Positions 33,467-43,900 of a stretch of 64,000 bases of DNA are shown here, one piece after another. The stretch covers positions 1,580,001 through 1,644,000 of the forward strand of contig NZ_CP013355.1 of the NCBI RefSeq assembly GCF_001543325.1, given 5' to 3'. Position 1 is the first letter of the stretch; each line of letters starts with the position of its first letter. The position numbers and the translations under genes were made by a program. The notes under the pieces are model-generated. The model was given only the letters and a program-made list of their open reading frames with translations. It did not search any database and was not told the origin of the DNA. The stretch comes from Lutibacter profundi. GTDB taxonomy: Bacteria; Bacteroidota; Bacteroidia; Flavobacteriales; Flavobacteriaceae.

Positions 33467-34363
33467 TTAATCTTTTGAAAAGTAATTGATAGATTGATAT
33501 ATTCCCGTTTCTGCTTTTACTAACTGCATTAGAACATCATTTGCTAAACTGCTTGCTCCAAATCGAAAATAATTGTTATTCATCCATTTTTCTCCTAAAA
33601 CCTCGTTCAACATTACCAAATATTGCAATGCAATTTTTGAAGTAGAAATTCCACCTGCAGGCTTCATGCCAATCATTTTTCCTGTTTTTAAGTAAAAATC
33701 TTTAATGGCATCTAGCATTACATATGTTACCGGCATAGTAGCTGCTGGTTGAATTTTTCCTGTTGAAGTTTTTATAAAATCAGCGCCCGCATACATGGCA
33801 ATTTCACTTGCTTTTCGTACGTTCTCTAATGTATCTAACTCTCCTGTCTCTAAAATTACTTTTAAATGAGCCTTTCCGCATACTTCTTTAACTGCAGCAA
33901 TTTCATCAAATACAAATTGGTAATTTCCTGAAAGAAATTCTCCTCTTGAAATTACCATATCTATTTCATCAGCTCCTTGATCTACTGCAAATTTTGTATC
34001 ACTTAGTTTAACTTCTAGAGCTGACTGACCACTAGGGAAAGCGGTAGCTACAGATGCCACTTGAATATTACTTCCCTGCAGTGCCTTTTTTGCAACACCT
34101 ACATAAGATGGGTACACGCAAATTGCTGCTACAGTGGGAATATTTTTTAACGAATCATGTGGATGCATTGCCTTATAGCAAAGTTGTTGCACCTTTCCTT
34201 TGGTATCTTTACCTTCAAGAGTTGTTAAATCAATCATACTTAACGCAAGCTTTAAACCTTCTGTTTTTGAAGATTTTTTAATACTACGAGTACAAAAACG
34301 TTTAACACGCTCATTAACACCTGTATTGTCATAAACAGGTAAATTATTTAAATTTGGAAACAT
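33467..34363 (-). CDS. deoC: Deoxyribose-phosphate aldolase
   Basis: A 298-residue class I aldolase that splits 2-deoxyribose-5-phosphate into glyceraldehyde-3-phosphate and acetaldehyde. The Schiff-base Lys is in DFIKTSTGK (Lys198), and EIDMV near residue 133 and a second conserved Lys in MKPAGGIST belong to the active site. It is the long DeoC form with an N-terminal extension of about 30 residues. It heads a three-gene operon with two ALDH genes: nucleoside sugar breakdown with aldehyde removal. A TAATTTTG element lies on the minus strand 18 bases upstream (34381-34388), a plausible -7 box. Confidence 0.94.
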   Translation of the reverse strand: MFPNLNNLPVYDNTGVNERVKRFCTRSIKKSSKTEGLKLALSMIDLTTLEGKDTKGKVQQLCYKAMHPHDSLKNIPTVAAICVYPSYVGVAKKALQGSNIQVASVATAFPSGQSALEVKLSDTKFAVDQGADEIDMVISRGEFLSGNYQFVFDEIAAVKEVCGKAHLKVILETGELDTLENVRKASEIAMYAGADFIKTSTGKIQPAATMPVTYVMLDAIKDFYLKTGKMIGMKPAGGISTSKIALQYLVMLNEVLGEKWMNNNYFRFGASSLANDVLMQLVKAETGIYQSINYFSKD

Positions 34364-34493
34364 TTATTTTATTTAATTTTCAAAATTACGAATTATTTTA
34401 TTGTAACTATATAACAAAATAGCTACTATAAAATGTAATTTCATGTGTTTTTTATGTTTGCAAATTTATACTAATTAAGTTAAATAGTAAATA

Positions 34494-35225
34494 TTATTCG
34501 ACTCTAAAAACAATTGGAAGCCCATATCTAACACCTACAGCTCTACCTCTTTGTTTCCCTGGTTCCATTTTTGGTAATAACTTAATTACTCTTATGGCTT
34601 CTTCTTTTAATTTTTTATGAGGAGCTCTTGCCTGTATGTTGGCAATATTTCCGTTTTTATCAATTTGAAACATTACAAAAATTCTTTGAATACTTCCTGA
34701 TGATAATCCTAAATCTGATGCCAATTCTGAATTGAAATTTTCGGAAACAAATTTAGACATCTGTGCAGAAAAACATGCTCTAAGTTTTTTATTATCGCCT
34801 TTGCACCCTGGAAATATTGGGACATTCTCTATAACCATAAATGGCACATCTTCAACAATAGTTTCTTCTTCTTCAACCGACTTAATTTGTTTATTTGGAT
34901 CAACGATAATTGCTTCAGATTCATCTGTTTCAGTAGACTCAATAATTGTTTCTTCTACGTCTATTTTATCTTCAACTTTTAATATTTTATCGGGTATAAC
35001 CATTTTAGCAGCTGGCTTAACTTTGACTTCAATTTTTTTAATATCAATTGTTTCTTCTGTATCGTCAATTTCAACAATATCCCCAGTTAATCCTTTAATT
35101 GATTTTGGATAGGTTTTCATATTCATAAATTCATAAACAATAAAAAGTGACAATACTAAACCTAATTGAATTAAAATTTTACTATAATTTTCTAAAGCCG
35201 CGTCTGGATATTTTTTTATTTCCAT
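34494..35225 (-). CDS. TonB family energy transducer, paralog 1
   Basis: A 243-residue TonB-like protein: short cytoplasmic start (IKKYPDAALENYSK), one membrane helix (LIQLGLVLSLFIVYEF), a periplasmic linker rich in acidic residues instead of Pro, and a C-terminal TonB domain (about 150-243) with PIFPGCKGDNKKLRACFS and RIFVMFQIDKNGNIANIQAR. Two closely similar genes lie upstream; all share the GCKG...RAC cysteine pair. The linker here is less acidic than in the others and nearly lacks Pro. Its specific receptors are unknown. Confidence 0.88.
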   Translation of the reverse strand: MEIKKYPDAALENYSKILIQLGLVLSLFIVYEFMNMKTYPKSIKGLTGDIVEIDDTEETIDIKKIEVKVKPAAKMVIPDKILKVEDKIDVEETIIESTETDESEAIIVDPNKQIKSVEEEETIVEDVPFMVIENVPIFPGCKGDNKKLRACFSAQMSKFVSENFNSELASDLGLSSGSIQRIFVMFQIDKNGNIANIQARAPHKKLKEEAIRVIKLLPKMEPGKQRGRAVGVRYGLPIVFRVE

Positions 35226-35396
35226 GATTACCTTGCTTTTGGTTCAACAAGAAATACTTCTAAAAAGAACTGTTATAACAGTATAATTTATAATGCAAGA
35301 AATTGAAAAATAACAAGAGTATTGTATCAATACCTTGCAAGATGTTCATCGTATTAAATTTACGAAATTTTTGAACAAAATGCAATAAACAGGCAA

Positions 35397-35428
35397 AAAA
35401 AGACTCATTTAAGCGGATGAGTCTTTTT
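35397..35428 (-). terminator. Terminator after tonB paralog 2
   Basis: A perfect 12 bp stem (AAAAAGACTCAT / ATGAGTCTTTTT) around an 8-base loop; on the minus strand it ends in a U-rich arm, 24 bases after the stop of the middle tonB gene. It shows that the three tonB genes are separately terminated. Confidence 0.75.
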
Positions 35429-35451
35429 AAATAACTTATAAAATTTTATTG

Positions 35452-36174
35452 CTATTCTACTTTAAATGCAATTGGCAAGCTGTACTTTACACTAACAGGA
35501 ATTTTACGCTGCATTCCTGGTTCCATTTTAGGCAATAACTTTACAATTCTAATAGCTTCTTCCTTTAACTTTTTATGAGGTGCTCGAGCCTGTATATTTG
35601 TAATATCTCCATTTCTATCAATTTTAAATAGTACAAAAATACGTTTTACTCCAGGTGTTAAACCAAGTTCAGATGCTAACCCTGAATTAAAATTTCTATA
35701 TATATGTTTTGTGATTTTTTCTTGTAAACAAGCCCTTAACTGATCCTTATCTCCTTTACAACCTGGATAAACTGGAACGTCTTCAATAATTGCAAAAGGC
35801 ACATCTTCAAGAACCTCATCAGTATTACCTGAATCAACATCAATAAACCCTAAGTCATCAATAGGTTCGCTTGTATCAATATCTTTAAGTGTTGTTTCTA
35901 TAAAATCGGAGTCATCATCCTTCTTTTGAATATCAATTAAAATTACTTTTTTAGGAAGTGGTTGTTTAATTTTGGGTTCAATCTCATATATAATATTTGA
36001 CTCTGGATTAAAAGCGTCTTCTCTACCAGTATCGCTTAAAATAGCTATTTCTTTTTCAAAAGTTTTGTTTTGTATTAATACATATACGACAAGTAAAGAT
36101 AAAACAAGTCCTAATTGTACAAATAATTTACTGTAATTTTCTAAATTTGCATTTGGGTGTTTTTTTGTATTCAT
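35452..36174 (-). CDS. TonB family energy transducer, paralog 2
   Basis: A 240-residue TonB paralog, same layout as its neighbours: NTKKHPNANLENYSK, a membrane helix (LFVQLGLVLSLLVVYVLI), an Asp/Glu/Ser linker and the TonB C-domain with PVYPGCKGDKDQLRACLQ and RIFVLFKIDRNGDITNIQAR. It has little Pro in the linker. The three genes are the result of tandem duplication and have diverged mainly in the linker. It ends in its own terminator. Confidence 0.88.
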   Translation of the reverse strand: MNTKKHPNANLENYSKLFVQLGLVLSLLVVYVLIQNKTFEKEIAILSDTGREDAFNPESNIIYEIEPKIKQPLPKKVILIDIQKKDDDSDFIETTLKDIDTSEPIDDLGFIDVDSGNTDEVLEDVPFAIIEDVPVYPGCKGDKDQLRACLQEKITKHIYRNFNSGLASELGLTPGVKRIFVLFKIDRNGDITNIQARAPHKKLKEEAIRIVKLLPKMEPGMQRKIPVSVKYSLPIAFKVE

Positions 36175-36317
36175 AATTTTATCCGTTTTATTTCATCCTT
36201 TTTAAGAGCATGTTATTTGAAATTAATTGTTTTGAGTGGTATTAAGATTTTTAGTTTTTAACAACTCTTATCAAGGACAAATGTTAAAATTATGTTAATG
36301 CAATAAACAGGCCAAAA

Positions 36318-36347
36318 AAAAAGCTCAACCAAATGGTTGAGCTTTTT
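36318..36347 (-). terminator. Terminator after tonB paralog 3
   Basis: A 14 bp perfect stem (AAAAAGCTCAACCA and its complement) with a 2-base loop and an A-tract on the plus strand that becomes the U-tract for the minus-strand transcript, 19 bases after the stop of the third tonB gene. Confidence 0.78.
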
Positions 36348-36366
36348 AATTATAATTTTCTAATAT

Positions 36367-37086
36367 TTATTCTACTTTAAATGCAATTGGCAAACTATAT
36401 TTTACTCCTACAGGTCTTCCTCGTTGTTTTCCAGGAATCATTTTAGGTAGTAATTTTATAACTCTAATTGCTTCAGCTTGTAATCTTTTATGAGGTGCAC
36501 GCGCCATTACATTGGTAATATTTCCATTTTTATCAATTTTAAACATCACAAAAATACGCTTAACCCCTGGTGACAAACCTAAATCTGACGCTAAATCAGA
36601 ATTAAATTTCCTATTTACATGCTTTGTTATTTTTTCTTGCAAACAGGCTCTTAATTTTGCTTTATTTCCTTTACAGCCAGGATAAACAGGAACATCTTCA
36701 ATAATTGCAAAAGGCACATCTTCCATTACATCTTCATCTTCTTCAACATCAACTATTTCTTCAACTTCAACAGCGTCATCTTCATCAGTTTCAGTAGACT
36801 CTATAACTGTTTCTTCAACTTCTTTTTCATCCTCTACAATTTCAATCTTATCAGGAGTTGGTGGTGGTGGTGCTTTTTGTTCTGGTGGAGGTGGTGGTGC
36901 AATTTCAATTGTTTGTTCATCATCTTCAGCGTTTAAAACAACTGGACCAAGATCACCAATTACTCTATCATACGTCTTTTTTTCAATGGCTAAATATACC
37001 ACTAATAGTGCTAAAACTAAACCTAATTGCATAAACAACTTGCTGTAGTTTTCTAGATTTGCTTTTGGACTTTTTTTAACTTCCAT
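36367..37086 (-). CDS. TonB family energy transducer, paralog 3 (Pro-rich linker)
   Basis: A 239-residue TonB protein and the most canonical of the three. After the membrane helix (LFMQLGLVLALLVVYLAI) it has a classical Pro-rich stretch (APPPPPEQKAPPPPTP) followed by a very acidic run (VEEIVDVEEDEDVMED), then the C-domain with PVYPGCKGNKAKLRACLQ. It is probably the ancestor-like copy, since the Pro-rich spacer is usual in TonB; this ordering is inference. Confidence 0.9.
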   Translation of the reverse strand: MEVKKSPKANLENYSKLFMQLGLVLALLVVYLAIEKKTYDRVIGDLGPVVLNAEDDEQTIEIAPPPPPEQKAPPPPTPDKIEIVEDEKEVEETVIESTETDEDDAVEVEEIVDVEEDEDVMEDVPFAIIEDVPVYPGCKGNKAKLRACLQEKITKHVNRKFNSDLASDLGLSPGVKRIFVMFKIDKNGNITNVMARAPHKRLQAEAIRVIKLLPKMIPGKQRGRPVGVKYSLPIAFKVE

Positions 37087-37159
37087 TTATAAAATAATTT
37101 AAATAGTGTGCTAATTTAATAATTTTAATATATTATACAAGTATATTTTTTATTTCATT

Positions 37160-37519
37160 CTATTTTCTTTTAAAAAATAGGCTAAAAAATATAAAAGAGA
37201 GACCAATACCTATAAAATTGGCTAAAACATCTAATAAATCTGCCTGCCTATAATTGGTTATGGTTCCTTGCAAAACTTCAATAACTATGCCATAAATAAA
37301 AACAAACAGCAAAATCAATAAACTAAATTTTAGTTTATTGGCTTTAAACTTATAGGCCAGCAACCAATTTAATGTTAGCAAACAATAAGCAGATATGTGC
37401 ACAAGTTTATCTGAAATTTGTACTTGTGTTACTTCTAATTTAGGGATTGAAATTAGACTACCTATTGTAATTACAATTGTTAAAAGTAGTGCACTGTAAA
37501 AATATAATTTACGCTCCAA
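37160..37519 (-). CDS. VanZ family membrane protein
   Basis: A 119-residue protein with four membrane helices of the VanZ-like type (DKLVHISAYCLLTLNWLL and GIVIEVLQGTITNYRQADLLDVLANFIGIGLS). The role of small VanZ proteins is unknown outside glycopeptide resistance clusters, and nothing here suggests resistance. Its start overlaps the 3' end of gcvH by 11 bases, so translation is likely coupled. Confidence 0.85.
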   Translation of the reverse strand: MERKLYFYSALLLTIVITIGSLISIPKLEVTQVQISDKLVHISAYCLLTLNWLLAYKFKANKLKFSLLILLFVFIYGIVIEVLQGTITNYRQADLLDVLANFIGIGLSFIFFSLFFKRK

Positions 37520-37889
37520 TTAATTTTTTATAATCTTCAGCTGATAATAACGCTTCAACTTGAGAAGTATCAGAAATAGCTATTTTAATCATCCATCCTT
37601 CTCCATAAGGATCTGTATTCACTTTTTCTGGTTCATCTTCTAAAGCTTCATTAAAATCTGTTACTTCACCTGTTAAAGGCATTAACAAATCTGATACTGT
37701 TTTTACGGCTTCAACAGAGCCAAACACTTCATCTTTTTCAACTGTTTCATCAACAGTATCAACATCTACATAAACAATGTCTCCTAATTCAGATTGCGCA
37801 AAATGCGTAATACCTACTGTTGCTGTATCTCCTTCAATTTTTATCCATTCATGGTCTTTTGTATACTTTAATTCTTCTGGAATATTCAT
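37509..37889 (-). CDS. gcvH: Glycine cleavage system H protein
   Basis: A 126-residue lipoyl carrier of the glycine cleavage system. The lipoylation site is Lys63 in EAVKTVSDL; the N-terminal KYTKDHEWIKIEG and the middle GDIVYVDV are standard. The P and T proteins are not in the window. It lies 23 bases behind sprA and is packed with vanZ, an arrangement that recurs in Flavobacteriaceae as far as I recall. Confidence 0.95.
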   Translation of the reverse strand: MNIPEELKYTKDHEWIKIEGDTATVGITHFAQSELGDIVYVDVDTVDETVEKDEVFGSVEAVKTVSDLLMPLTGEVTDFNEALEDEPEKVNTDPYGEGWMIKIAISDTSQVEALLSAEDYKKLIGA

Positions 37890-37912
37890 TTTTATTAAAT
37901 TTAATTTGTTAA

Positions 37913-40900
37913 TTAATTTCCTAATATATATCTAATACTTAACCCAGAACTCACAGATTGTCTAGGGAAAGTAGTTGAAATTGCGTATCTAGATGAACTT
38001 TGATCAAAATAGAAAGATGCTATTAAATTTTTACTTACTGCATAATCGGCAAAAAGTTTAAGAGATAGTAAACGTTGCCCTCCTGTTACTTGATTATTAT
38101 CTTGATCTATTGCTCTAATAACTGTTATGTTGTCTCTTAAAGATAAATCGGCTCTTACATTCAGATCCCCTTTTAATCTAGTTACTTCTCCTCCAAATTT
38201 TAATTTCATTTTTAAATCTTTAATTCTATAACCTAATCCTATAACATATTCTGTTCCCTTAATTTGAGTAATAGTATTATTATTAAAATTTAACGTTAAT
38301 CCTCTATCTTTATTTATTCTACCGCTGAAAGATAATGAATTTTTCATTTTCATATCTACTTTTAGTAATGGAGAAAATTCTTCAATCAAATTTACATTTG
38401 TAAAAAGTGTTTTATTGAAGTAATTCCCCACAATATCCGTTTCAGCATACGGATTATTTACATTATATTCTAAATTATTACTAAAATTTGTAATTGAATA
38501 CAGTGAATTATAACTGTGTGAAATTGAAAAACTTCTAAAACGTTTTTTAAACCATTTCATTCTCATAAACCCTTTATAATTTAATCTCCACCCTGGAATT
38601 GGAACGCTTTTAAATGTATTTAAACTTATTTTTGAAGCATCCTTACCTGAGTATGCTGCCATAAATGCAGGGAGCATAACTTGCTGGCTAGTTTCTCCAA
38701 ACCCATTTATTGGTTGCCCTGTATTTAATGCTAAACGCTGAGCAATGATTGCTCTGTTAGTTTTGAATTTTTCAAAATTTACATTATTGTTACTAAAAGA
38801 TGTTTTTAACATATTATAGCTGATGCTGAAATTCCCAAATTCTGTAATGGGAGCATTTGTATCTAATATATTGTCTACCACATCTAATTGTTGTGATGTT
38901 TTTGTGGTATACGTTCTATTACCTCTAAACTCTAAATCGAAATTTTTAAACGGTTCAACAGTAATAATACCATCTAATTTATTAAAATGGGTTTTGCTAT
39001 ATGTTCTATTGAAATAAGGGTCATTAATATTACGTGATAGCAACCAACCATTTTCAATTGCTCGTTGTCTAATATCTATTTGGCTACCAAAAACAAACCC
39101 AAATGTTGGTGCTAAACTTCCACTAAAATTATCACGTCCTAAGAATCCTATTTCTGGTAAATATCCCGGTAAATAAGTACCATTGTTTTCAGAGTAATTA
39201 ATACGCGCTTTTTTAATGGATGTTAAAAGGTTATAAAACCCTTGTCCTATTTTACCTCCAATTGTTTTTTTCTTTTTTGTTTTAAAATTTCTTGGTATAA
39301 TTGGTGTTTTAGAGCTTCCTTTTTTGGATGAAGAATTCTTTTTATTAAACAATTTGTTTAAACTTAAAATTTTATAAAATTTATTAAAATCAATATTTGC
39401 TCCTAAGGTATGTGTGTTTTTATTTTGAATTACATTCCCAATTTGATTGACATAGGATTGTGATGCTGATTGCCAATCAAAATCTGCAGTATATACATAG
39501 TTTGCTTTTACAAAATTTAAAAATGGAATTTTATTTAAAGGAATTTCATACGTTCCATTTAGTGTTTGATGATAATGATTTGGCCTTCCAAGTGTAAAGA
39601 AATTATCCATTAACTGTATATCGTCTGAAGCTTTAAAATCATCATAGATATAATTATTGGTTGCTCGAAAATTAAATTGTAACGATTTTGTTAGGTTATA
39701 CCCAATATTGTAATCCCAATCAAACATAAAAAAACGTTGCTTCAACACTGGTAATTCTGGCAATCCTTCTATTAAACTTCGTGATAATTGCTCACTGTAT
39801 CTTCTAATAATACTTGAGTTAATTGAAATAGTTGATGGTAATAAATTTACATTTAAATCTTTTATAAATTTTAAATACCTACTATTTAAAGATTTCCAAT
39901 TTTTAAATGGCTCAATACTCATAGGTCCAAAACTATAATTATAATTTGCAGAAGCTCTCACGTTTTGATCAACAAATTTTTGAATATTATAGTTTTTGCG
40001 ATAGATTTCATTAAATGCGTATGAAACAGATACATTTTCTATATTATAAAAACGTTGTTTTTTGGTTGAGTTTGGATTGAATTCTTTTCTAACATTTATT
40101 AAGCTAATACTTCTTCTTTTAGTATAATCTCTTGCTTTATTGCTATTTGGGTTGATATTTTTTGCTTCCTCAAATAATACATCTTGATATTGAGGGTCGT
40201 ATTTTGGGTCTTTAAATTGTTCAGAAATACTATAATTTAATGGCAACTTAATTCCCCATGTTTTTGGTAGTAGTTTTCCTAGATTTACATTGGTAACTAT
40301 ATCATATAATTTTGTATCTTCTTGGCTGCGTTCATTTACACGTTGCTCTATACCTCCAAAACCTTTTGTTTCCATTCTTCCTGTAATAGAGACATCTGCA
40401 AAATCTGCAAAGTTTGCATCAGCACTTACAACTGCAGCCCATCCGCCCTGATTATCAAATTCAGAAACACGCATTTCGTTAAACCAAATTTCAGCACTTT
40501 GATTCACATTTGTTACGTTTTTAACGCCTAACATAATGGTTCTAATATTTGATAAATTTGGATTTCCTTTTACTCTAATATCATACCCTTCTAAACCTTC
40601 TATTGGGGAAGGTGTTCCAATAGCAGGATAAAGTACATTTGGTGCAATACCTTCGTCAAATCTTAACAGTTTTAACTTCCCTAAATACTCTAACAATGCA
40701 TTTAAATTATTTTCTTCAGGCCATATTTCAAGGGGTGAAATTACGCCATAATCTGAAATTGTAAGCAGTTTTTCAAGCTGATAATAATTATCATTTAAAT
40801 CACTTCCTATTCTAATTATAGCTTTTACTTCGTTATCTTGAACCTGTGGCTTAGTTTGTATTCCTTCAGCATGTAAAAACAATTTTAATTTTTTATACAT

Positions 40901-43900
40901 CCTTAAATCAACATTTACATTTTTAAATATTGCTCTAGTTTCATTAGGTTCTAAGTCTGTTACTTTAATGGTTACTGATTGCTCATTTTGTTTTTGCAAG
41001 GTGGTACTTCCTCTTAAAATCTCTCGCTGAATTCCTGGAGGTAAGGTATAAGGTATTGGTGATCTTTTTTCGTTTTCTTGAATATTAACTACTCCTACTT
41101 CAAAATTTTGTAATTGTGGTGTGGTTAAGTTTTGTGGTGGTGTAATTGCTTCATCTAACGTTTTGGTATAACGTCTCCAGTCTCCTCTAACTAATTGTAA
41201 TTCACCAAAACGTAAAACAATTGGCATCTTAAATTTTGTTAAGAAAATTCTCATAAACCGAATTGAATTGAAACCTGTTATATCATTAATAACTTCATCT
41301 GGTGTAGCAACCTGTATTCTAAATTGCAACCATCTATATTGTTTTTCACTACCGTCTTCAAGCTTCACTGTTACCGTTTTTTCATCAACAATATTATTGC
41401 GCCCTACAACTAAATCATTTTTGTTTAAAGATACTTTATATTGATAGTAACTTTCTACTGAATTCATTGTTTGATCTTTATCAATATCTTCTGTATCAGG
41501 AAATGTGGTTGCAGAAGTTGGATAATTTTCTGGAGATAAATTATTTGTTGGTGAGTTTCCCTGTGTATTATTGTACTTTTTATATCGTGTTATAATTGAG
41601 GCATCCGTATTGTCATATTCTGAACTTCTAAAATAAGAGTAGTTATCATTTGCTGGATCAAGCCCAAAACTAGTTCCAAACAATTGTATTTCTTCCTCAT
41701 CATTTAGACCATCATAACCAATATCTTGATTCAACCGCTCATTATCATTATCACTAAAAGCATATAATAGAGACTGACTTGTTGGTATTTTACCCCAAAT
41801 AGTTGGATCTGTATTTGTTGTACTTAAAGGATTTTCAGGTAATCCATTTTCATACATTTTTCTTCCGTCTTTTAAAACGTCTTCAGAAATATTTCCAAGA
41901 TTAAAATACAAATCTCCCACTTGGTTTTCAGGGTCATTTGGATTAACTCCAACGGGTAGTCCTTCTTCATTCGTAATTGAATAATGATCATACGGATTCA
42001 TTAACCAAAACTGAATGTATTCTACATTTGATCGTTCAAAATCTGTTGTTGTTAATGCTCTAGTAATACCGGCCCACCTATCTTCAGGGTTTGTAAATTT
42101 ACCATCTCCTCCTACATTATTAGTGTCGTAATTATAACTTCCTCTTTCATTAGGAAAGTATGCCAAATCAAAGGTTCTAACTATAGTTGTTTGAGTTAAA
42201 TCTAAATCTTGTTCAGGAAACAACTCTTCAAACCTTATTCTTCTAACCTCTGCACGTGAAAGTTCAGCATTGTCAATATTTCCAGGTTTTAATGATGTTC
42301 CTCCATAAAATAATGGGTCAATAATATACCAAGCTAATCGAGCTCTTTTATACCCATAAGACAAATCTATTTCATTCCCTCCTAAATCAAATTGTGTTTG
42401 ATATTGGGGGGTGCTTGCCAAATGCCATTGTTGAACAGATTTAATTTCTAGTGGAATTTGAGAACCCTCAAAATCATCTACATAAGAAGTTGCTTCTCCA
42501 TCTAGGCTAATCCTTTTCGGTGAACCTGGCTTTAAATAAGCAAAATCTCCTCTAATTGAAAAATTTGAAATAACATCTGTATCAATATTAGGCAACTTAT
42601 TCACCCATTTTGTGAATTTTGGCACTTCCGTTCCAAAGTTCGCATTTAACCCAAAAATAGTATTGTTAATTGGCTCTTGGTTAAACAATGCTTTTTGAGT
42701 TATTGGCCTCTCATTTAAATTTAAAATTGTTGCTCCTGCAATAAATTTATTTGAAAATTTATGTTCAATATCAATCCCCGTAAACCGTTTCGTTTGTAAA
42801 TTAAATGTAGCATTATTTTCAACTGAAACTTGAATTGGCGCATTGGATGCTTCTAAACTTGGGTTTACAATTTGCACTCTACCCATTTGATAATCTACAA
42901 CGTAATCAACCCCTTCAACTAATTCTCTTCCTCCTGTGGTAACTCTAACTGAGCCCTGTGGAACATTAAAAGCCCCTAAAGGAATACCATTTTCATTTTC
43001 AGATTTGTGATATCCTTTTATTAAGTATTTATCTTTTTGTTGAAAGTTGTTTTTAGCTTCAGATTGAGTCATTTCATACAACTCATTAAAAACATATATT
43101 TCATCTGCTGGGTCGGTTAACTTTGATTGCAAGTCTTTTCCGAAGGGTTCTACCGTAGGGAAAATAATATATCCTTTTTCTGAATTTACCGTTGCGCCTT
43201 CAACATAATCAAAATAGCCATCACCTTCGGGTGTGTAAAATTGGCTTTGGTCTAACCTATCAATATCAAATAAATTCAATAATGTTCTATCTGAAATATT
43301 TGGTGTTTGTGCATTTTGTAATACATTTATTGAAACTCCTGTAGCATCATCAGCATATAATAATTCTAATCTAAAACCTTCTGGTTGCATTCTATAAGTT
43401 TGTAAAGAATAAACATTCTTCATCATCAAATCCCATAATGGTATTTGTGTACTTATTATTTCACTTCTCAATAATTTAACAACAATATTATCTGGTGCTA
43501 TAATTCCATCACTTATAAATTCACCTACTCTATATACTTTAGAATCTCCACTTACTGTATATTCATAAGCTACAGCAAGCACATCAGAATCTGTTAATCT
43601 CCTATTTAATGAAATAATTCCTAATTGTGGTTGTAATGTAAATTCATCTGGACGTAACTTAATCGCATTTTCCAACACAGAATAATCACGTCCTTGCTGC
43701 ATTGAGAATGATGATAATCCACTACTTACTGTAGCAATTTTTCGAACTGCATTTGTTGTAGTTAAAATTGACGAAATATCATTTGACTCGTTAGACGGTA
43801 ATAGTGCTCCTGGAACTGGAGTTACATTTGCAGGTCCAATATTTACAGGGTTTCCTTCTCCAATATCAGCAAGAGCCACAATATTTCTAATATCTGTTGT

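Noticed and set aside
37160-37519. VanZ protein as antibiotic resistance gene
   Set aside because: No van cluster nearby; small VanZ proteins are widespread with unknown housekeeping roles.
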